Shown: piece after piece, positions 10,455 to 23,650 of the stretch | How the letters are laid out: each line of letters begins with the position of its first letter | How positions within the stretch are numbered: position 1 is the first letter of the stretch | Assembly: GCA_019096065.1 (NCBI GenBank) | Contig: JAGUCH010000009.1 | Coordinates: 2,118,001-2,182,000, forward strand | DNA from: Paracyclopina nana | Lineage: Eukaryota; Arthropoda; Copepoda; Cyclopoida; Cyclopettidae | Reading direction: 5' to 3' | DNA length: 64,000 bases | Translations under genes and position numbers: made by a program | Notes under the pieces: generated by a model | The model's database searches: none | The model's input: only the letters and a program-made list of their open reading frames with translations | What the model was told of the DNA's origin: nothing

Positions 10455-13400
10455 GTTTCCTTGTACCACTAGCTTCCATGGAAAAGTAGAGTTTCAGTTA
10501 TGTCGCAAACTTTTTGTTTCAGTGGGCAACTGAAAATCGCATCGCCACTAGCATTTCGCTACTACAGCCAGCTTTCAAACTGAATTTGCCACACTGCACC
10601 AGAAGTAACTTTTTTCAAAGTGGTTTGTGGAAAAGTTTCCTTGTAGCACTGGCTTCCATAGAAAACTAGAGTTTCAGTTTTGTCGCAAACTTTTTTTCAG
10701 TGGGCAACTGAAAATCGCATTGCTACTGGCAATTTGCTACTACAGCCAGCTTTCAAACTGAATTTGTCACACTGCACCAGAAGTAACTTTTTTCAAAGTG
10801 GTTTGTGGAAAAGTTTCCTTGTAGCACTAGCTTCCATGGAAAACTAGAGTTTCAGTTTTGTCGCAAACTTTTTGTTTCAGTGGGCAACTGAAAATCGCAT
10901 TGCTACTAGCATTTCCCTACTACAGCTTTCAAACTGAATTTGCCACACTGCACCAGAAGTAACTTTTTTCAAAGTGGTTTTTGGAAAAGTTTCCTTGTAC
11001 CACTAGCTTCCATGGAAAACTAGAGTTTCAGTTTTGTTGCAAACTTTTTGTTTCAGTGGGCAACTGAAAATCGCATCGCAACTAGCATTTCGCTACTACA
11101 GCCAGCTTTCAAACTGAATTTGCCACACTGCACCAGAAGTAACTTCTTTCAAAGTGGTTTGTGGAAAAGTTTCCTTTTACCACTAGCTTCCATGGAAAAC
11201 TAGAGTTTCAGTTTTGTTGCAAACTTTTTGTTTCAGTGGGCAACTGAAAATCGCATTGCTGCTTGCAATTTGCTACTACAGCCAGCTTTCAAACTGAATT
11301 TGCCACACTGCACCAGAAGTAACTTTTTTCAAAGTGGTTTGTGGAAAAGTTTCCTTGTAGCACTAGCTTCCATGGAAAACTAGAGTTTCAGTTTTGTCGC
11401 AAACTTTTTGTTTCAGTGGGCAACTGAAAATCGCATCGCCACTAGCATTTCCCTACTACAGCTTTCAAACTGAATTTGCCACACTGCACCAGAAGTAACT
11501 TTTTTCAAAGTGGTTTGTGGAAAAGTTTCCTTGTACCACTAGCTTCCATGGAAAAGTAGAGTTTCAGTTATGTCGCAAACTTTTTGTTTCAGTGGGCAAC
11601 TGAAAATCGCATCGCCACGAGCATTACGCTACTACAGTCAGCTTTCAAACTGAATTTGCCACACTGCACCAGAAGTAACTTTTTTCAAAGTGGTTTGTGG
11701 AAAAGTTTCCTTTTACCACTAGCTTCCATGGAAAAGTAGAGTTTCAGTTATGTCGCAAACTTTTTGTTTCAGTGGGCAACTGAAAATCGCATCGCCACTA
11801 GCATTTCCCTACTACAGCTTTCAAACTGAATTTGCCACACTGCACCAGAAGTAACTTTTTTCAAAGTGGTTTGTGGAAAAGTTTCCTTTTACCACTAGCT
11901 TCCAAGGAAAACTAGAGTTTCAGTTATGTCGCAAACTTTTTGTTTCAGTGGGCAACTGAAAATCGCATCGCCACTAGCATTTCCCTACTACAGCTTTCAA
12001 ACTGAATTTGCCACACTGCACCAGAAGTAACTTTTTTCAAAGTGGTTTGTGGAAAAGTTTCCTTTTACCACTAGCTTCCATGGAAAACTAGAGTTTCAGT
12101 TTTGTCGCAAAATTTTTGTTTCAGTGGGCAACTGAAAATCGCATTGCCACTAGCATTTCACTACTACAGCCAGCTTTCAAACTGAATTTGCCACACTGCA
12201 CCAGAAGTAACTTTTTTCAAAGTGGTTTGTGGAAAAGTTTCCTTTTACCACTAGCTTCCATGGAAAACTAGAGTTTCAGTTTTGTCGCAAACTTTTTGTT
12301 TCAGTGGGCAACTGAAAATCGCATCGCCACTAGCATTTCACTACTACAGCCAGCTTTCAAACTGAATTTGCCACACTGCACCAGAAGTAACTTTTTTCAA
12401 AGTGGTTTGTGGAAAAGTTTCCTTTTACCACTAGCTTCCATGGAAAACTAGAGTTTCAGTTATGTCGCAAACTTTTTGTTTCAGTGGGCAACTGAAAATC
12501 GCATCGCCACTAGCATTTCCCTACTACAGCTTTCAAACTGAATTTGCCACACTGCACCAGAAGTAACTTTTTTCAAAGTGGTTTGTGGAAAAGTTTCCTT
12601 TTACCACTAGCTTCCATGGAAAACTAGAGTTTCAGTTTTGTCGCAAACTTTTTGTTTCAGTGGGCAACTGAAAATCGAATCGCCACTAGCATTTCGCTAC
12701 TACAGCTTTCAAACTGAATTTGCCACACTGCACCAGAAGTAACTTTTTTCAAAGTGGTTTGTGGAAAAGTTTCCTTGTAGCACTGGCTTCCATAGAAAAC
12801 TAGAGTTTCAGTTTTGTTGCAAACTTTTTGTTTCAGTGGGCAACTGAAAATCGCATTGCTACTAGCAATTTGCTACTACAGCCAGCTTTCAAACTGAATT
12901 TGCCACACTGCACCAGAAGTAACTTTTTTCAAAGTTGTTTGTGAAAAAGTAGAGTTTCAGTTTTGTCGCAAACTTTTTGTTTCAGTGGGCAACTGAAAAT
13001 CGCATCGCCACTAGCATTTCCCTACTAAAGCTTTCAAACTGAATTTGCCACACTGCACCAGAAGTAACTTTTTTCAATGTGGTTTTTGGAAAAGTTTCCT
13101 TGTAGCACTAGCTTCCATGGAAAACTAGAGTTTCAGTTTTGTCGCAAACTTTTTGTTTCAGTGGGCATCTGAAAATCGCATCGCCACTAGCATTTCGCTA
13201 CTACAGCTTTCAAACTGAATTTGCCACACTGCACCAGAAGTAACTTTTTTCAAAGTGGTTTGTGGAAAAGTTTCCTTGTAGCACTAGCTTCCATGGAAAA
13301 CTAGAGTTTCAGTTTTGTTGCAAACTTTTTGTTTCAGTGGGCAACTGAAAATCGCATTGCTGCTTGCAATTTGCTACTACAGCCAGCTTTCAAACTGAAT

Positions 13401-14320
13401 TTGCCACACTGCACCAGAAGTAACTTTTTTCAAAGTGGTTTGTGGAAAAGTTTCCTTGTAGCACTAGCTTCCATGGAAAACTAGAGTTTCAGTTTTGTCG
13501 CAAACTTTTTGTTTCAGTGGGCAACTGAAAATCGCATTGCTACTAGCATTTCCCTACTACAGCTTTCAAACTGAATTTGCCACACTGCACCAGAAGTAAC
13601 TTTTTTCAAAGTGGTTTGTGGAAAAGTTTCCTTTTACCACTAGCTTCCATGGAAAACTAGAGTTTCAGTTTTGTTGCAAACTTTTTGTTTCAGTGGGCAA
13701 CTGAAAATCGCATCGCCACTAGCATTTCGCTACTACAGCCAGCTTTCAAACTGAATTTGCCACACTGCACCAGAAGTAACTTTTTTCAAAGTGGTTTGTG
13801 GAAAAGTTTCCTTTTACCACTAGCTTCCATGGAAAAGTAGAGTTTCAGTTATGTTGCAAACTTTTTGTTTCAGTGGGCAACTGAAAATCGCATCGCCACT
13901 AGCATTTCCCTACTACAGCTTTCAAACTGAATTTGCCACACTGCACCAGAAGTAACTTTTTTCAAAGTGGTTTGTGGAAAAGTTTCCTTGTAGCACTAGC
14001 TTCCATGGAAAACTAGAGTTTCAGTTTTGTCGCAAACTTTTTGTTTCAGTGGGCAACTGAAAATCGCATCGCCACTAGCATTTCGCTACTACAGCCAGCT
14101 TTCAAACTGAATTTGCCACACTGCACCAGAAGTAACTTTTTTCAAAGTGGTTTGTGGAAAAGTTTCCTTTTACCACTAGCTTCTATGGAAAACTAGAGTT
14201 TCAGTTTTGTCGCAAACTTTTTGTTTCAGTGGGCAACTGAAAATCACATCACCACTAGCATTTTGCTACAACAGCTAGCTTTCAAACTGAATTTGCCACA
14301 CTGCACCAGAAGTAACTTTC
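10455..14320 (+). repeat. 180-bp tandem array, plus orientation, about 22 units (left outer array)
   Basis: The unit contains AGCTTCCATGGAAAACTAG, then TTTTTGTTTCAGTGGGCAAC, then CACACTGCACCAGAAGTAAC. Units are 180 bp or 176 bp, the latter lacking a CCAG. One unit near 12.95 kb carries a larger internal deletion. Every unit holds one ACTGCACCA, the motif of the element tips. Unit variants are more diverse here than in the inner array, so this outer array appears older or less homogenised. Confidence 0.9.
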
Positions 14321-14680
14321 ATGGGGTCGAATCCACCATAGGTAAACTATCTTTCTAGCTTTTCTAACTTTCTTTCACTTAAGATATGTCTTAGTCTTAA
14401 GAAAGAGAAAGCTTAATTAATTAATCAAACTATGATGCACTCACAGTAAAACTACCCTAAAAATGGTCCAACAATGATGGTATGATGATAGAAATGATGA
14501 CAGAAATAAAAAATGCTCATCACATATCATATTTATAATAAAATTTCAATTTTATCTCATTTTTTGCATGTTCATTTGATGAAATCAAAAACATTGACTA
14601 TTAACTCAATATGTTCAGAAAAATGAAAAGTGTACCCCAAAATGCTGACAAAATAAAATATGACATTAATAAATATAGTT
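14321..14680. other. Foldback loop (spacer) with a SINE-derived piece
   Basis: This is the only non-repetitive DNA between the two inverted arrays. Its first 100 bp (GGGTCGAATCCACCATAGG through AAAGAGAAAGCTTAAT) match the 3' half of the tRNA-derived SINE at 41.41 kb, starting at the B box. The rest is AT-rich with no open frame. The same loop, one base longer (a homopolymer difference), is at 33048-33408 in reverse. Confidence 0.8.
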
Positions 14681-17600
14681 CAGTTGTCCACTGAAACAAA
14701 AAGTTTGCGACAAAACTGAAACTCTAGTTTCCCATGGAAGCTAGTGGTACAAGGAAACTTTTCCACAAACCACTTTGAAAAAAGTTACTTCTGGTGCAGT
14801 GTGGCAAATTCAGTTTGAAAGCTGGCTGTAGTAGCAAAATGCTAGTGGCGATGCGATTTTCAGTTGCCCACTGAAACAAAAAGTTTGCGACAAAACTGAA
14901 ACTCTAGTTTTCCATGGAAGCTAGTGGTAAAAGGAAACTTTTCCACAAACCACTTTGAAAAAGTTACTTCTGGTGCAGTGTGGCAAATTCAGTTTGAAAG
15001 CTGGCTGTAGTAGCGAAATGCTAGTGGCGATGCGATTTTCAGTTGCCCACTGAAACAAAAAGTTTGCGACAAAACTGAAACTCTAGTCTTCCATGGAAGC
15101 TAGTGGCAAAAGGAAACTTTTCCACAAACCACTTTGAAAAAAGTTACTTCTGGTGCAGTGTGGCAAATTCAGTTTGAAAGCTGGCTGTAGTAGCGAAATG
15201 CTAGTGGCGATGCGATTTTCAGTTGCCCACTGAAACAAAAAGTTTGCGACAAAACTGAAACTCTAGTTTTCCATGGAAGCTAGTGGTAAAAGGAAACTTT
15301 TCCACAAACCACTTTGAAAAAATTACTTCTGGTGCAGTGTGGCAAATTCAGTTTGAAAGCTGGCTGTAGTAGCGAAATGCCAGTAGCAATGCGATTTTCA
15401 GTTGCCCACTGAAACAAAAAGTTTGCGACAAAACTGAAACTCTAGTCTTCCATGGAAGCTAGTGGCAAAAGGAAACTTTTCCACAAACCACTTTGAAAAA
15501 AGTTACTTCTGGTGCAGTGTGGCAAATTCAGTTTGAAAGCTGGCTGTAGTAGCGAAATGCTAGTGGCGATGCGATTTTCAGTTGCCCACTGAAACAAAAA
15601 GTTTGCGACAAAACTGAAACTCTAGTCTTCCATTGAAGCTAGTGGCAAAAGGAAACTTTTCCACAAACCACTTTGAAAAAAGTTACTTCTGGTGCAGTGT
15701 GGCAAATTCAGTTTGAAAGCTGGCTGTAGTAGCGAAATGCTAGTGGCGATGCGATTTTCAGTTGCCCACTGAAACAAAAAGTTTGCGACAAAACTGAAAC
15801 TCTAGTTTTCCATGGAAGCTAGTGGTAAAAGGAAACTTTTCCACAAACCACTTTGAAAAAAGTTACTTCTGGTGCAGTGTGGCAAATTCAGTTTGAAAGC
15901 TGGCTGTAGTAGCAAAATGCTAGTGGCGATGCGATTTTCAGTTGCCCACTGAAACAAAAAGTTTGCAACAAAACTGAAACTCTAGTCTTCCATGGAAGCT
16001 AGTGGTAAAAGGAAACTTTTCCACAAACCACTTTGAAAAAAGTTACTTCTGGTGCAGTGTGGCAAATTCAGTTTGAAAGCTGGCTGTAGTAGCGAAATGC
16101 TAGTGGCGATGCGATTTTCAGTTGCCCACTGAAACAAAAAGTTTGCGACAAAACTGAAACTCTAGTCTTCCATTGAAGCTAGTGGCAAAAGGAAACTTTT
16201 CCACAAACCACTTTGAAAAAAGTTACTTCTGGTGCAGTGTGGCAAATTCAGTTTGAAAGCTGGCTGTAGTAGCGAAATGCTAGTGGCGATGCGATTTTCA
16301 GTTGCCCACTGAAACAAAAAGTTTGCGACAAAACTGAAACTCTAGTTTTCCATGGAAGCTAGTGGCAAAAGGAAACTTTTCCACAAACCACTTTGAAAAA
16401 AGTTACTTCTGGTGCAGTGTGGCAAATTCAGTTTGAAAGCTGGCTGTAGTAGGGAAATGCCAGTAGCAATGCGATTTTCAGTTGCCCACTGAAAAAAAGT
16501 TTGCGACAAAACTGAAACTCTAGTTTTCTATGGAAGCCAGTGCTACAAGGAAACTTTTCCACAAACCACTTTGAAAAAAGTTACTTCTGGTGCAGTGTGG
16601 CAAATTCAGTTTGAAAGCTGGCTGTAGTAGCGAAATGCTAGTGGCGATGCGATTTTCAGTTGCCCACTGAAACAAAAAGTTTGCGACAAAACTGAAACTC
16701 TAGTTTTCCATGGAAGCTAGTGGCAAAAGGAAACTTTTCCACAAACCACTTTGAAAAAAGTTACTTCTGGTGCAGTGTGGCAAATTCAGTTTGAAAGCTG
16801 GCTGTAGTAGTGAAATGCTAGTGGCGATGCGATTTTCAGTTGGCCACTGAAACAAAAATTTTGCGACAAAACTGAAACTCTAGTCTTCCATGGAAGCTAG
16901 TGGCAAAAGGAAACTTTTCCACAAACCACTTTGAAAAAAGTTACTTCTGGTGCAGTGTGGCAAATTCAGTTTGAAAGCTGGCTGTAGTAGCGAAATGCTA
17001 GTGGCGATGCGATTTTCAGTTGCCCACTGAAACAAAAAGTTTGCGACAAAACTGAAACTCTAGTCTTCCATGGAAGCTAGTGGTAAAAGGAAACTTTTCC
17101 ACAAACCACTTTGAAAAAAGTTACTTCTGGTGCAGTGTGGCAAATTCAGTTTGAAAGCTGGCTGTAGTAGCGAAATGCTAGTGGCGATGCGATTTTCAGT
17201 TGCCCACTGAAACAAAAAGTTTGCGACAAAACTGAAACTCTAGTCTTCCATGGAAGCTAGTGGCAAAAGGAAACTTTTCCACAAACCACTTTGAAAAAAG
17301 TTACTTCTGGTGCAGTGTGGTAAATTCAGTTTGAAAGCTGGCTGTAGTAGCGAAATGCTAGTGGTGATGCGATTTTCAGTTGCCCACTGAAACAAAAAGT
17401 TTGCGACAAAACTGAAACTCTAGTTTTCCATGGAAGCTAGTGGTAAAAGGAAACTTTTCCACAAACCACTTTGAAAAAAGTTACTTCTGGTGCAGTGTGG
17501 CAAATTCAGTTTGAAAGCTGGCTGTAGTAGCGAAATGCTAGTGGCGATGCGATTTTCAGTTGCCCACTGAAACAAAAAGTTTGCGACAAAACTGAAACTC

Positions 17601-20600
17601 TAGTCTTCCATTGAAGCTAGTGGCAAAAGGAAACTTTTCCACAAACCACTTTGAAAAAAGTTACTTCTGGTGCAGTGTGGCAAATTCAGTTTGAAAGCTG
17701 GCTGTAGTAGCGAAATGCTAGTGGCGATGCGATTTTCAGTTGCCCACTGAAACAAAAAGTTTGCGACAAAACTGAAACTCTAGTCTTCCATGGAAGCTAG
17801 TGGCAAAAGGAAACTTTTCCACAAACCACTTTGAAAAAAGTTACTTCTGGTGCAGTGTGGCAAATTCAGTTTGAAAGCTGGCTGTAGTAGCGAAATGCTA
17901 GTGGCGATGCGATTTTCAGTTGCCCACAAAAAGTTTGCGACAAAACTGAAACTCTAGTCTTCCATGGAAGCTAGTGGCAAAAGGAAACTTTTCCACAAAC
18001 CACTTTGAAAAAAGTTACTTCTGGTGCAGTGTGGCAAATTCAGTTTGAAAGCTGGCTGTAGTAGCGAAATGCTAGTGGCGATGCGATTTTCAGTTGCCCA
18101 CTGAAACAAAAAGTTTGCGACAAAACTGAAACTCTAGTCTTCCATTGAAGCTAGTGGCAAAAGGAAACTTTTCCACAAACCACTTTGAAAAAAGTTACTT
18201 CTGGTGCAGTGTGGCAAATTCAGTTTGAAAGCTGGCTGTAGTAGCGAAATGCTAGTGGCGATGCGATTTTCAGTTGCCCACTGAAACAAAAAGTTTGCGA
18301 CAAAACTGAAACTCTAGTTTTCCATGGAAGCTAGTGGTAAAAGGAAACTTTTCCACAAACCACTTTGAAAAAAGTTACTTCTGGTGCAGTGTGGCAAATT
18401 CAGTTTGAAAGCTGGCTGTAGTAGCGAAATGCTAGTGGCGATGCGATTTTCAGTTGCCCACTGAAACAAAAAGTTTGCGACAAAACTGAAACTCTAGTCT
18501 TCCATGGAAGCTAGTGGCAAAAGGAAACTTTTCCACAAACCACTTTGAAAAAAGTTACTTCTGGTGCAGTGTGGCAAATTCAGTTTGAAAGCTGGCTGTA
18601 GTAGCGAAATGCTAGTGGCGATGCGATTTTCAGTTGCCCACTGAAACAAAAAGTTTGCGACAAAACTGAAACTCTAGTCTTCCATGGAAGCTAGTGGTAA
18701 AAGGAAACTTTTCCACAAACCACTTTGAAAAAAGTTACTTCTGGTGCAGTGTGGCAAATTCAGTTTGAAAGCTGGCTGTAGTAGCGAAATGCTAGTGGCG
18801 ATGCGATTTTCAGTTGCCCACTGAAACAAAAAGTTTGCGACAAAACTGAAACTCTAGTCTTCCATGGAAGCTAGTGGCAAAAGGAAACTTTTCCACAAAC
18901 CACTTTGAAAAAAGTTACTTCTGGTGCAGTGTGGTAAATTCAGTTTGAAAGCTGGCTGTAGTAGCGAAATGCTAGTGGTGATGCGATTTTCAGTTGCCCA
19001 CTGAAACAAAAAGTTTGCGACAAAACTGAAACTCTAGTTTTCCATGGAAGCTAGTGGTAAAAGGAAACTTTTCCACAAACCACTTTGAAAAAAGTTACTT
19101 CTGGTGCAGTGTGGCAAATTCAGTTTGAAAGCTGGCTGTAGTAGCGAAATGCTAGTGGCGATGCGATTTTCAGTTGCCCACTGAAACAAAAAGTTTGCGA
19201 CAAAACTGAAACTCTAGTCTTCCATTGAAGCTAGTGGCAAAAGGAAACTTTTCCACAAACCACTTTGAAAAAAGTTACTTCTGGTGCAGTGTGGCAAATT
19301 CAGTTTGAAAGCTGGCTGTAGTAGCGAAATGCTAGTGGCGATGCGATTTTCAGTTGCCCACTGAAACAAAAAGTTTGCGACAAAACTGAAACTCTAGTCT
19401 TCCATGGAAGCTAGTGGCAAAAGGAAACTTTTCCACAAACCACTTTGAAAAAAGTTACTTCTGGTGCAGTGTGGCAAATTCAGTTTGAAAGCTGGCTGTA
19501 GTAGCGAAATGCTAGTGGCGATGCGATTTTCAGTTGCCCACTGAAACAAAAAGTTTGCGACAAAACTGAAACTCTAGTCTTCCATGGAAGCTAGTGGCAA
19601 AAGGAAACTTTTCCACAAACCACTTTGAAAAAAGTTACTTCTGGTGCAGTGTGGCAAATTCAGTTTGAAAGCTGGCTGTAGTAGCGAAATGCTAGTGGCG
19701 ATGCGATTTTCAGTTGCCCACTGAAACGAAAAGTTTGCGACAAAACTGAAACTCTAGTCTTCCATTGAAGCTAGTGGCAAAAGGAAACTTTTCCACAAAC
19801 CACTTTGAAAAAAGTTACTTCTGGTGCAGTGTGGCAAATTCAGTTTGAAAGCTGGCTGTAGTAGCGAAATGCTAGTGGCGATGCGATTTTCAGTTGCCCA
19901 CTGAAACAAAAAGTTTGCGACAAAACTGAAACTCTAGTTTTCCATGGAAGCTAGTGGTAAAAGGAAACTTTTCCACAAACCACTTTGAAAAAAGTTACTT
20001 CTGGTGCAGTGTGGCAAATTCAGTTTGAAAGCTGGCTGTAGTAGCGAAATGCTAGTGGCGATGCGATTTTCAGTTGCCCACTGAAACAAAAAGTTTGCGA
20101 CAAAACTGAAACTCTAGTCTTCCATGGAAGCTAGTGGGGAAGGGAAACTTTTCCACAAACCACTTTGAAAAAAGTTACTTCTGGTGCAGTGTGGCAAATT
20201 CAGTTTGAAAGCTGGCTGTAGTAGCGAAATGCTAGTGGCGATGCGATTTTCAGTTGCCCACTGAAACAAAAAGTTTGCGACAAAACTGAAACTCTAGTCT
20301 TCCATGGAAGCTAGTGGCAAAAGGAAACTTTTCCACAAACCACTTTGAAAAAAGTTACTTCTGGTGCAGTGTGGCAAATTCAGTTTGAAAGCTGGCTGTA
20401 GTAGCGAAATGCTAGTGGCGATGCGATTTTCAGTTGCCCACTGAAACAAAAAGTTTGCGACAAAACTGAAACTCTAGTCTTCCATGGAAGCTAGTGGCAA
20501 AAGGAAACTTTTCCACAAACCACTTTGAAAAAAGTTACTTCTGGTGCAGTGTGGCAAATTCAGTTTGAAAGCTGGCTGTAGTAGCGAAATGCTAGTGGCG

Positions 20601-23094
20601 ATGCGATTTTCAGTTGCCCACTGAAACAAAAAGTTTGCGACAAAACTGAAACTCTAGTCTTCCATTGAAGCTAGTGGCAAAAGGAAACTTTTCCACAAAC
20701 CACTTTGAAAAAAGTTACTTCTGGTGCAGTGTGGCAAATTCAGTTTGAAAGCTGGCTGTAGTAGCGAAATGCTAGTGGCGATGCGATTTTCAGTTGCCCA
20801 CTGAAACAAAAAGTTTGCGACAAAACTGAAACTCTAGTTTTCCATGGAAGCTAGTGGTAAAAGGAAACTTTTCCACAAACCACTTTGAAAAAAGTTACTT
20901 CTGGTGCAGTGTGGCAAATTCAGTTTGAAAGCTGGCTGTAGTAGCGAAATGCTAGTGACGATGCGATTTTCAGTTGCCCACTGAAACAAAAAGTTTGCGA
21001 CAAAACTGAAACTCTAGTTTTCCATGGAAGCTAGTGGTAAAAGGAAACTTTTCCACAAACCACTTTGAAAAAAGTTACTTCTGGTGCAGTGTGGCAAATT
21101 CAGTTTAAAAGCTGGCTGTAGTAGCGAAATGCTAGTGGCGATGCGATTTTCAGTTGCCCACTGAAACAAAAAGTTTGCGACAAAACTGAAACTCTAGTCT
21201 TCCATGGAAGCTAGTGGCAAAAGGAAACTTTTCCACAAACCACTTTGAAAAAAGTTACTTCTGGTGCAGTGTGGCAAATTCAGTTTGAAAGCTGGCTGTA
21301 GTAGCGAAATGCTAGTGGCGATGCGATTTTCAGTTGCCCACTGAAACAAAAAGTTTGCGACAAAACTGAAACTCTAGTCTTCCATTGAAGCTAGTGGCAA
21401 AAGGAAACTTTTCCACAAACCACTTTGAAAAAAGTTACTTCTGGTGCAGTGTGGCAAATTCAGTTTGAAAGCTGGCTGTAGTAGCGAAATGCTAGTGGCG
21501 ATGCGATTTTCAGTTGCCCACTGAAACAAAAAGTTTGCGACAAAACTGAAACTCTAGTCTTCCATGGAAGCTAGTGGCAAAAGGAAACTTTTCCACAAAC
21601 CACTTTGAAAAAAGTTACTTCTGGTGCAGTGTGGCAAATTCAGTTTGAAAGCTGGCTGTAGTAGCGAAATGCTAGTGGCGATGCGATTTTCAGTTGCCCA
21701 CTGAAACAAAAAGTTTGCGACAAAACTGAAACTCTAGTCTTCCATGGAAGCTAGTGGCAAAAGGAAACTTTTCCACAAACCACTTTGAAAAAGTTACTTC
21801 TGGTGCAGTGTGGCAAATTCAGTTTGAAAGCTGGCTGTAGTAGCGAAATGCTAGTGGCGATGCGATTTTCAGTTGCCCACTGAAACAAAAGTTTGCGACA
21901 AAACTGAAACTCTAGTCTTCCATTGAAGCTAGTGGCAAAAGGAAACTTTTCCACAAACCACTTTGAAAAAAGTTACTTCTGGTGCAGTGTGGCAAATTCA
22001 GTTTGAAAGCTGGCTGTAGTAGCGAAATGCTAGTGGCGATGCGATTTTCAGTTGCCCACTGAAACAAAAAGTTTGCGACAAAACTGAAACTCTAGTTTTC
22101 CATGGAAGCTAGTGGTAAAAGGAAACTTTTCCACAAACCACTTTGAAAAAAGTTACTTCTGGTGCAGTGTGGCAAATTCAGTTTGAAAGCTGGCTGTAGT
22201 AGCGAAATGCTAGTGGCGATGCGATTTTCAGTTGCCCACTGAAACAAAAAGTTTGCGACAAAACTGAAACTCTAGTCTTCCATGGAAGCTAGTGGTAAAA
22301 GGAAACTTTTCCACAAACCACTTTGAAAAAAGTTACTTCTGGTGCAGTGTGGCAAATTCAGTTTGAAAGCTGGCTGTAGTAGCGAAATGCTAGTGGCGAT
22401 GCGATTTTCAGTTGCCCACTGAAACAAAAAGTTTGCGACAAAACTGAAACTCTAGTCTTCCATGGAAGCTAGTGGCAAAAGGAAACTTTTCCACAAACCA
22501 CTTTGAAAAAAGTTACTTCTGGTGCAGTGTGGCAAATTCAGTTTGAAAGCTGGCTGTAGTAGCGAAATGCTAGTGGCGATGCGATTTTCAGTTGCCCACT
22601 GAAACAAAAAGTTTGCGACAAAACTGAAACTCTAGTCTTCCATTGAAGCTAGTGGCAAAAGGAAACTTTTCCACAAACCACTTTGAAAAAAGTTACTTCT
22701 GGTGCAGTGTGGCAAATTCAGTTTGAAAGCTGGCTGTAGTAGCGAAATGCTAGTGGCGATGCGATTTTCAGTTGCCCACTGAAACAAAAAGTTTGCGACA
22801 AAACTGAAACTCTAGTTTTCCATGGAAGCTAGTGGTAAAAGGAAACTTTTCCACAAACCACTTTGAAAAAAGTTACTTCTGGTGCAGTGTGGCAAATTCA
22901 GTTTGAAAGCTGGCTGTAGTAGCGAAATGCTAGTGACGATGCGATTTTCAGTTGCCCACTGAAACAAAAAGTTTGCGACAAAACTGAAACTCTAGTTTTC
23001 CATGGAAGCTAGTGGTAAAAGGAAACTTTTCCACAAACCACTTTGAAAAAAGTTACTTCTGGTGCAGTGTGGCAAATTCAGTTTAAAAGCTGGC
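14681..23094 (-). repeat. 180-bp tandem array, minus orientation, about 47 units (left inner array)
   Basis: The same unit in the opposite orientation, very homogeneous at exactly 180 bp over most of its length. Diagnostic variants (CTTCCATGG, CTTCCATTG or TTTCCATGG next to TAGTGGC or TAGTGGT) recur in blocks, which suggests that multi-unit segments were amplified together. This array is longer than its mirror copy by about 12 units. Short open frames inside are a by-product of a repeat length divisible by three. Confidence 0.9.
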
Positions 23095-23146
23095 ATGAAA
23101 CATTTCAAGTCACACACTGACTATGAAGTTTGTGACAAAACTTTAA

Positions 23147-23368
23147 GGGCCTGTTCACCTGCTTATTATGGCGGATATTTTGGCAAAATATCGGAGAGAA
23201 ATACTGACAAACTGAGCATTTTTATATTTGTGTAGGGTGGCTTTTGGTACCAATAGACATATTTCAGAGTCAAAATCTGAAAAATGATTTTACAAATACC
23301 ATATATTTGCAAACATCAGCATAATATTGCCCGTTATTTCGCTAATAATAATGCAGGTGAACAGGGCC
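23147..23368. mobile_element. PIF/Harbinger-like MITE nested in the left element's inner end
   Basis: The ends are GGGCCTGTTCACCTGC and GCAGGTGAACAGGGCC (one mismatch as inverted repeats), with TAA on both sides (23144-23146 and 23369-23371). It sits inside a degenerate 180-bp unit. The identical insertion is in the right element, so it predates the duplication or homogenisation of the two arms. Confidence 0.75.
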
Positions 23369-23519
23369 TAAGTCTTTTTTTCCATTGAATCTAGTGCTAC
23401 TAGGAATTTTTCAAGCATTTGAAATCAATTACCTTTTCTGTTGAGGCGGCTTTAGTTTATTTATGTATGTGTTTTTCTGGTGCATTCTGGTTTAGCCTAT
23501 TATTAGCACCTTGCAGATT

Positions 23520-23641
23520 GATGCAGGTTGGTGCTGGGTGGTGCAGGTTGGTGAACGTCGGTGTAGTTTGGTGCAGTCCATTGCAGTACATTGCAGTCTA
23601 ATGCAGTCCAGATCAGTTTGGTGCAGTATTTAGTCGCGGCC
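23520..23641. repeat. Foldback inner terminus (left) with 10-bp periodic block
   Basis: About twelve 10-base steps (GTGCAGTCCATTGCAGTACA style) lead to the end at 23641. It is the exact mirror of 26249-26370. Confidence 0.75.
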
Positions 23642-23650
23642 CAATTTAGC
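23642..23650. repeat. 9-bp flank of the left foldback element, inner side
   Basis: CAATTTAGC is the exact reverse complement of GCTAAATTG at 37673-37681, the outer flank of the right element. It does not match the other flank of its own element (GAAAATTTG). Confidence 0.85.

Larger units (their letters stand above)
10057..23641. mobile_element. Left giant foldback element, 13,585 bp
   Basis: The outer end reads CGGTGTGT and then CTAAATACTGCACCAA. The inner end, read inward on the other strand, reads GGCCGCGA and then the same CTAAATACTGCACCAA. Order inside: outer terminus with a 10-bp-periodic block, a unique stretch to about 10450, about 22 copies of a 180-bp unit in plus orientation (to 14320), a 360-bp loop (14321-14680), about 47 copies in minus orientation (14681-23094), and a degenerate inner end carrying a nested MITE. 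Long inverted arms made of tandem subrepeats, 10-bp repeats at the tips and a 9-bp target duplication are the hallmarks of Drosophila Foldback (FB) elements, which are thought to be moved by a Mutator-like transposase. No transposase is encoded here, so it is non-autonomous. A mirror-image copy lies at 26249-37672. Confidence 0.85.

Noticed and set aside
21751-21954. Open frames of 60-110 codons in the 180-bp arrays (also near 27.8-29.3 kb)
   Set aside because: 180 is divisible by three, so any stop-free stretch of the unit repeats in frame. They appear only where one-base changes remove a stop, have no start context and no domain.
23419-23601. 60-codon frame repeated identically at 26289-26471
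   Set aside because: It lies in the foldback's inner end and overlaps the 10-bp periodic block. Its identity reflects arm identity, not coding constraint.
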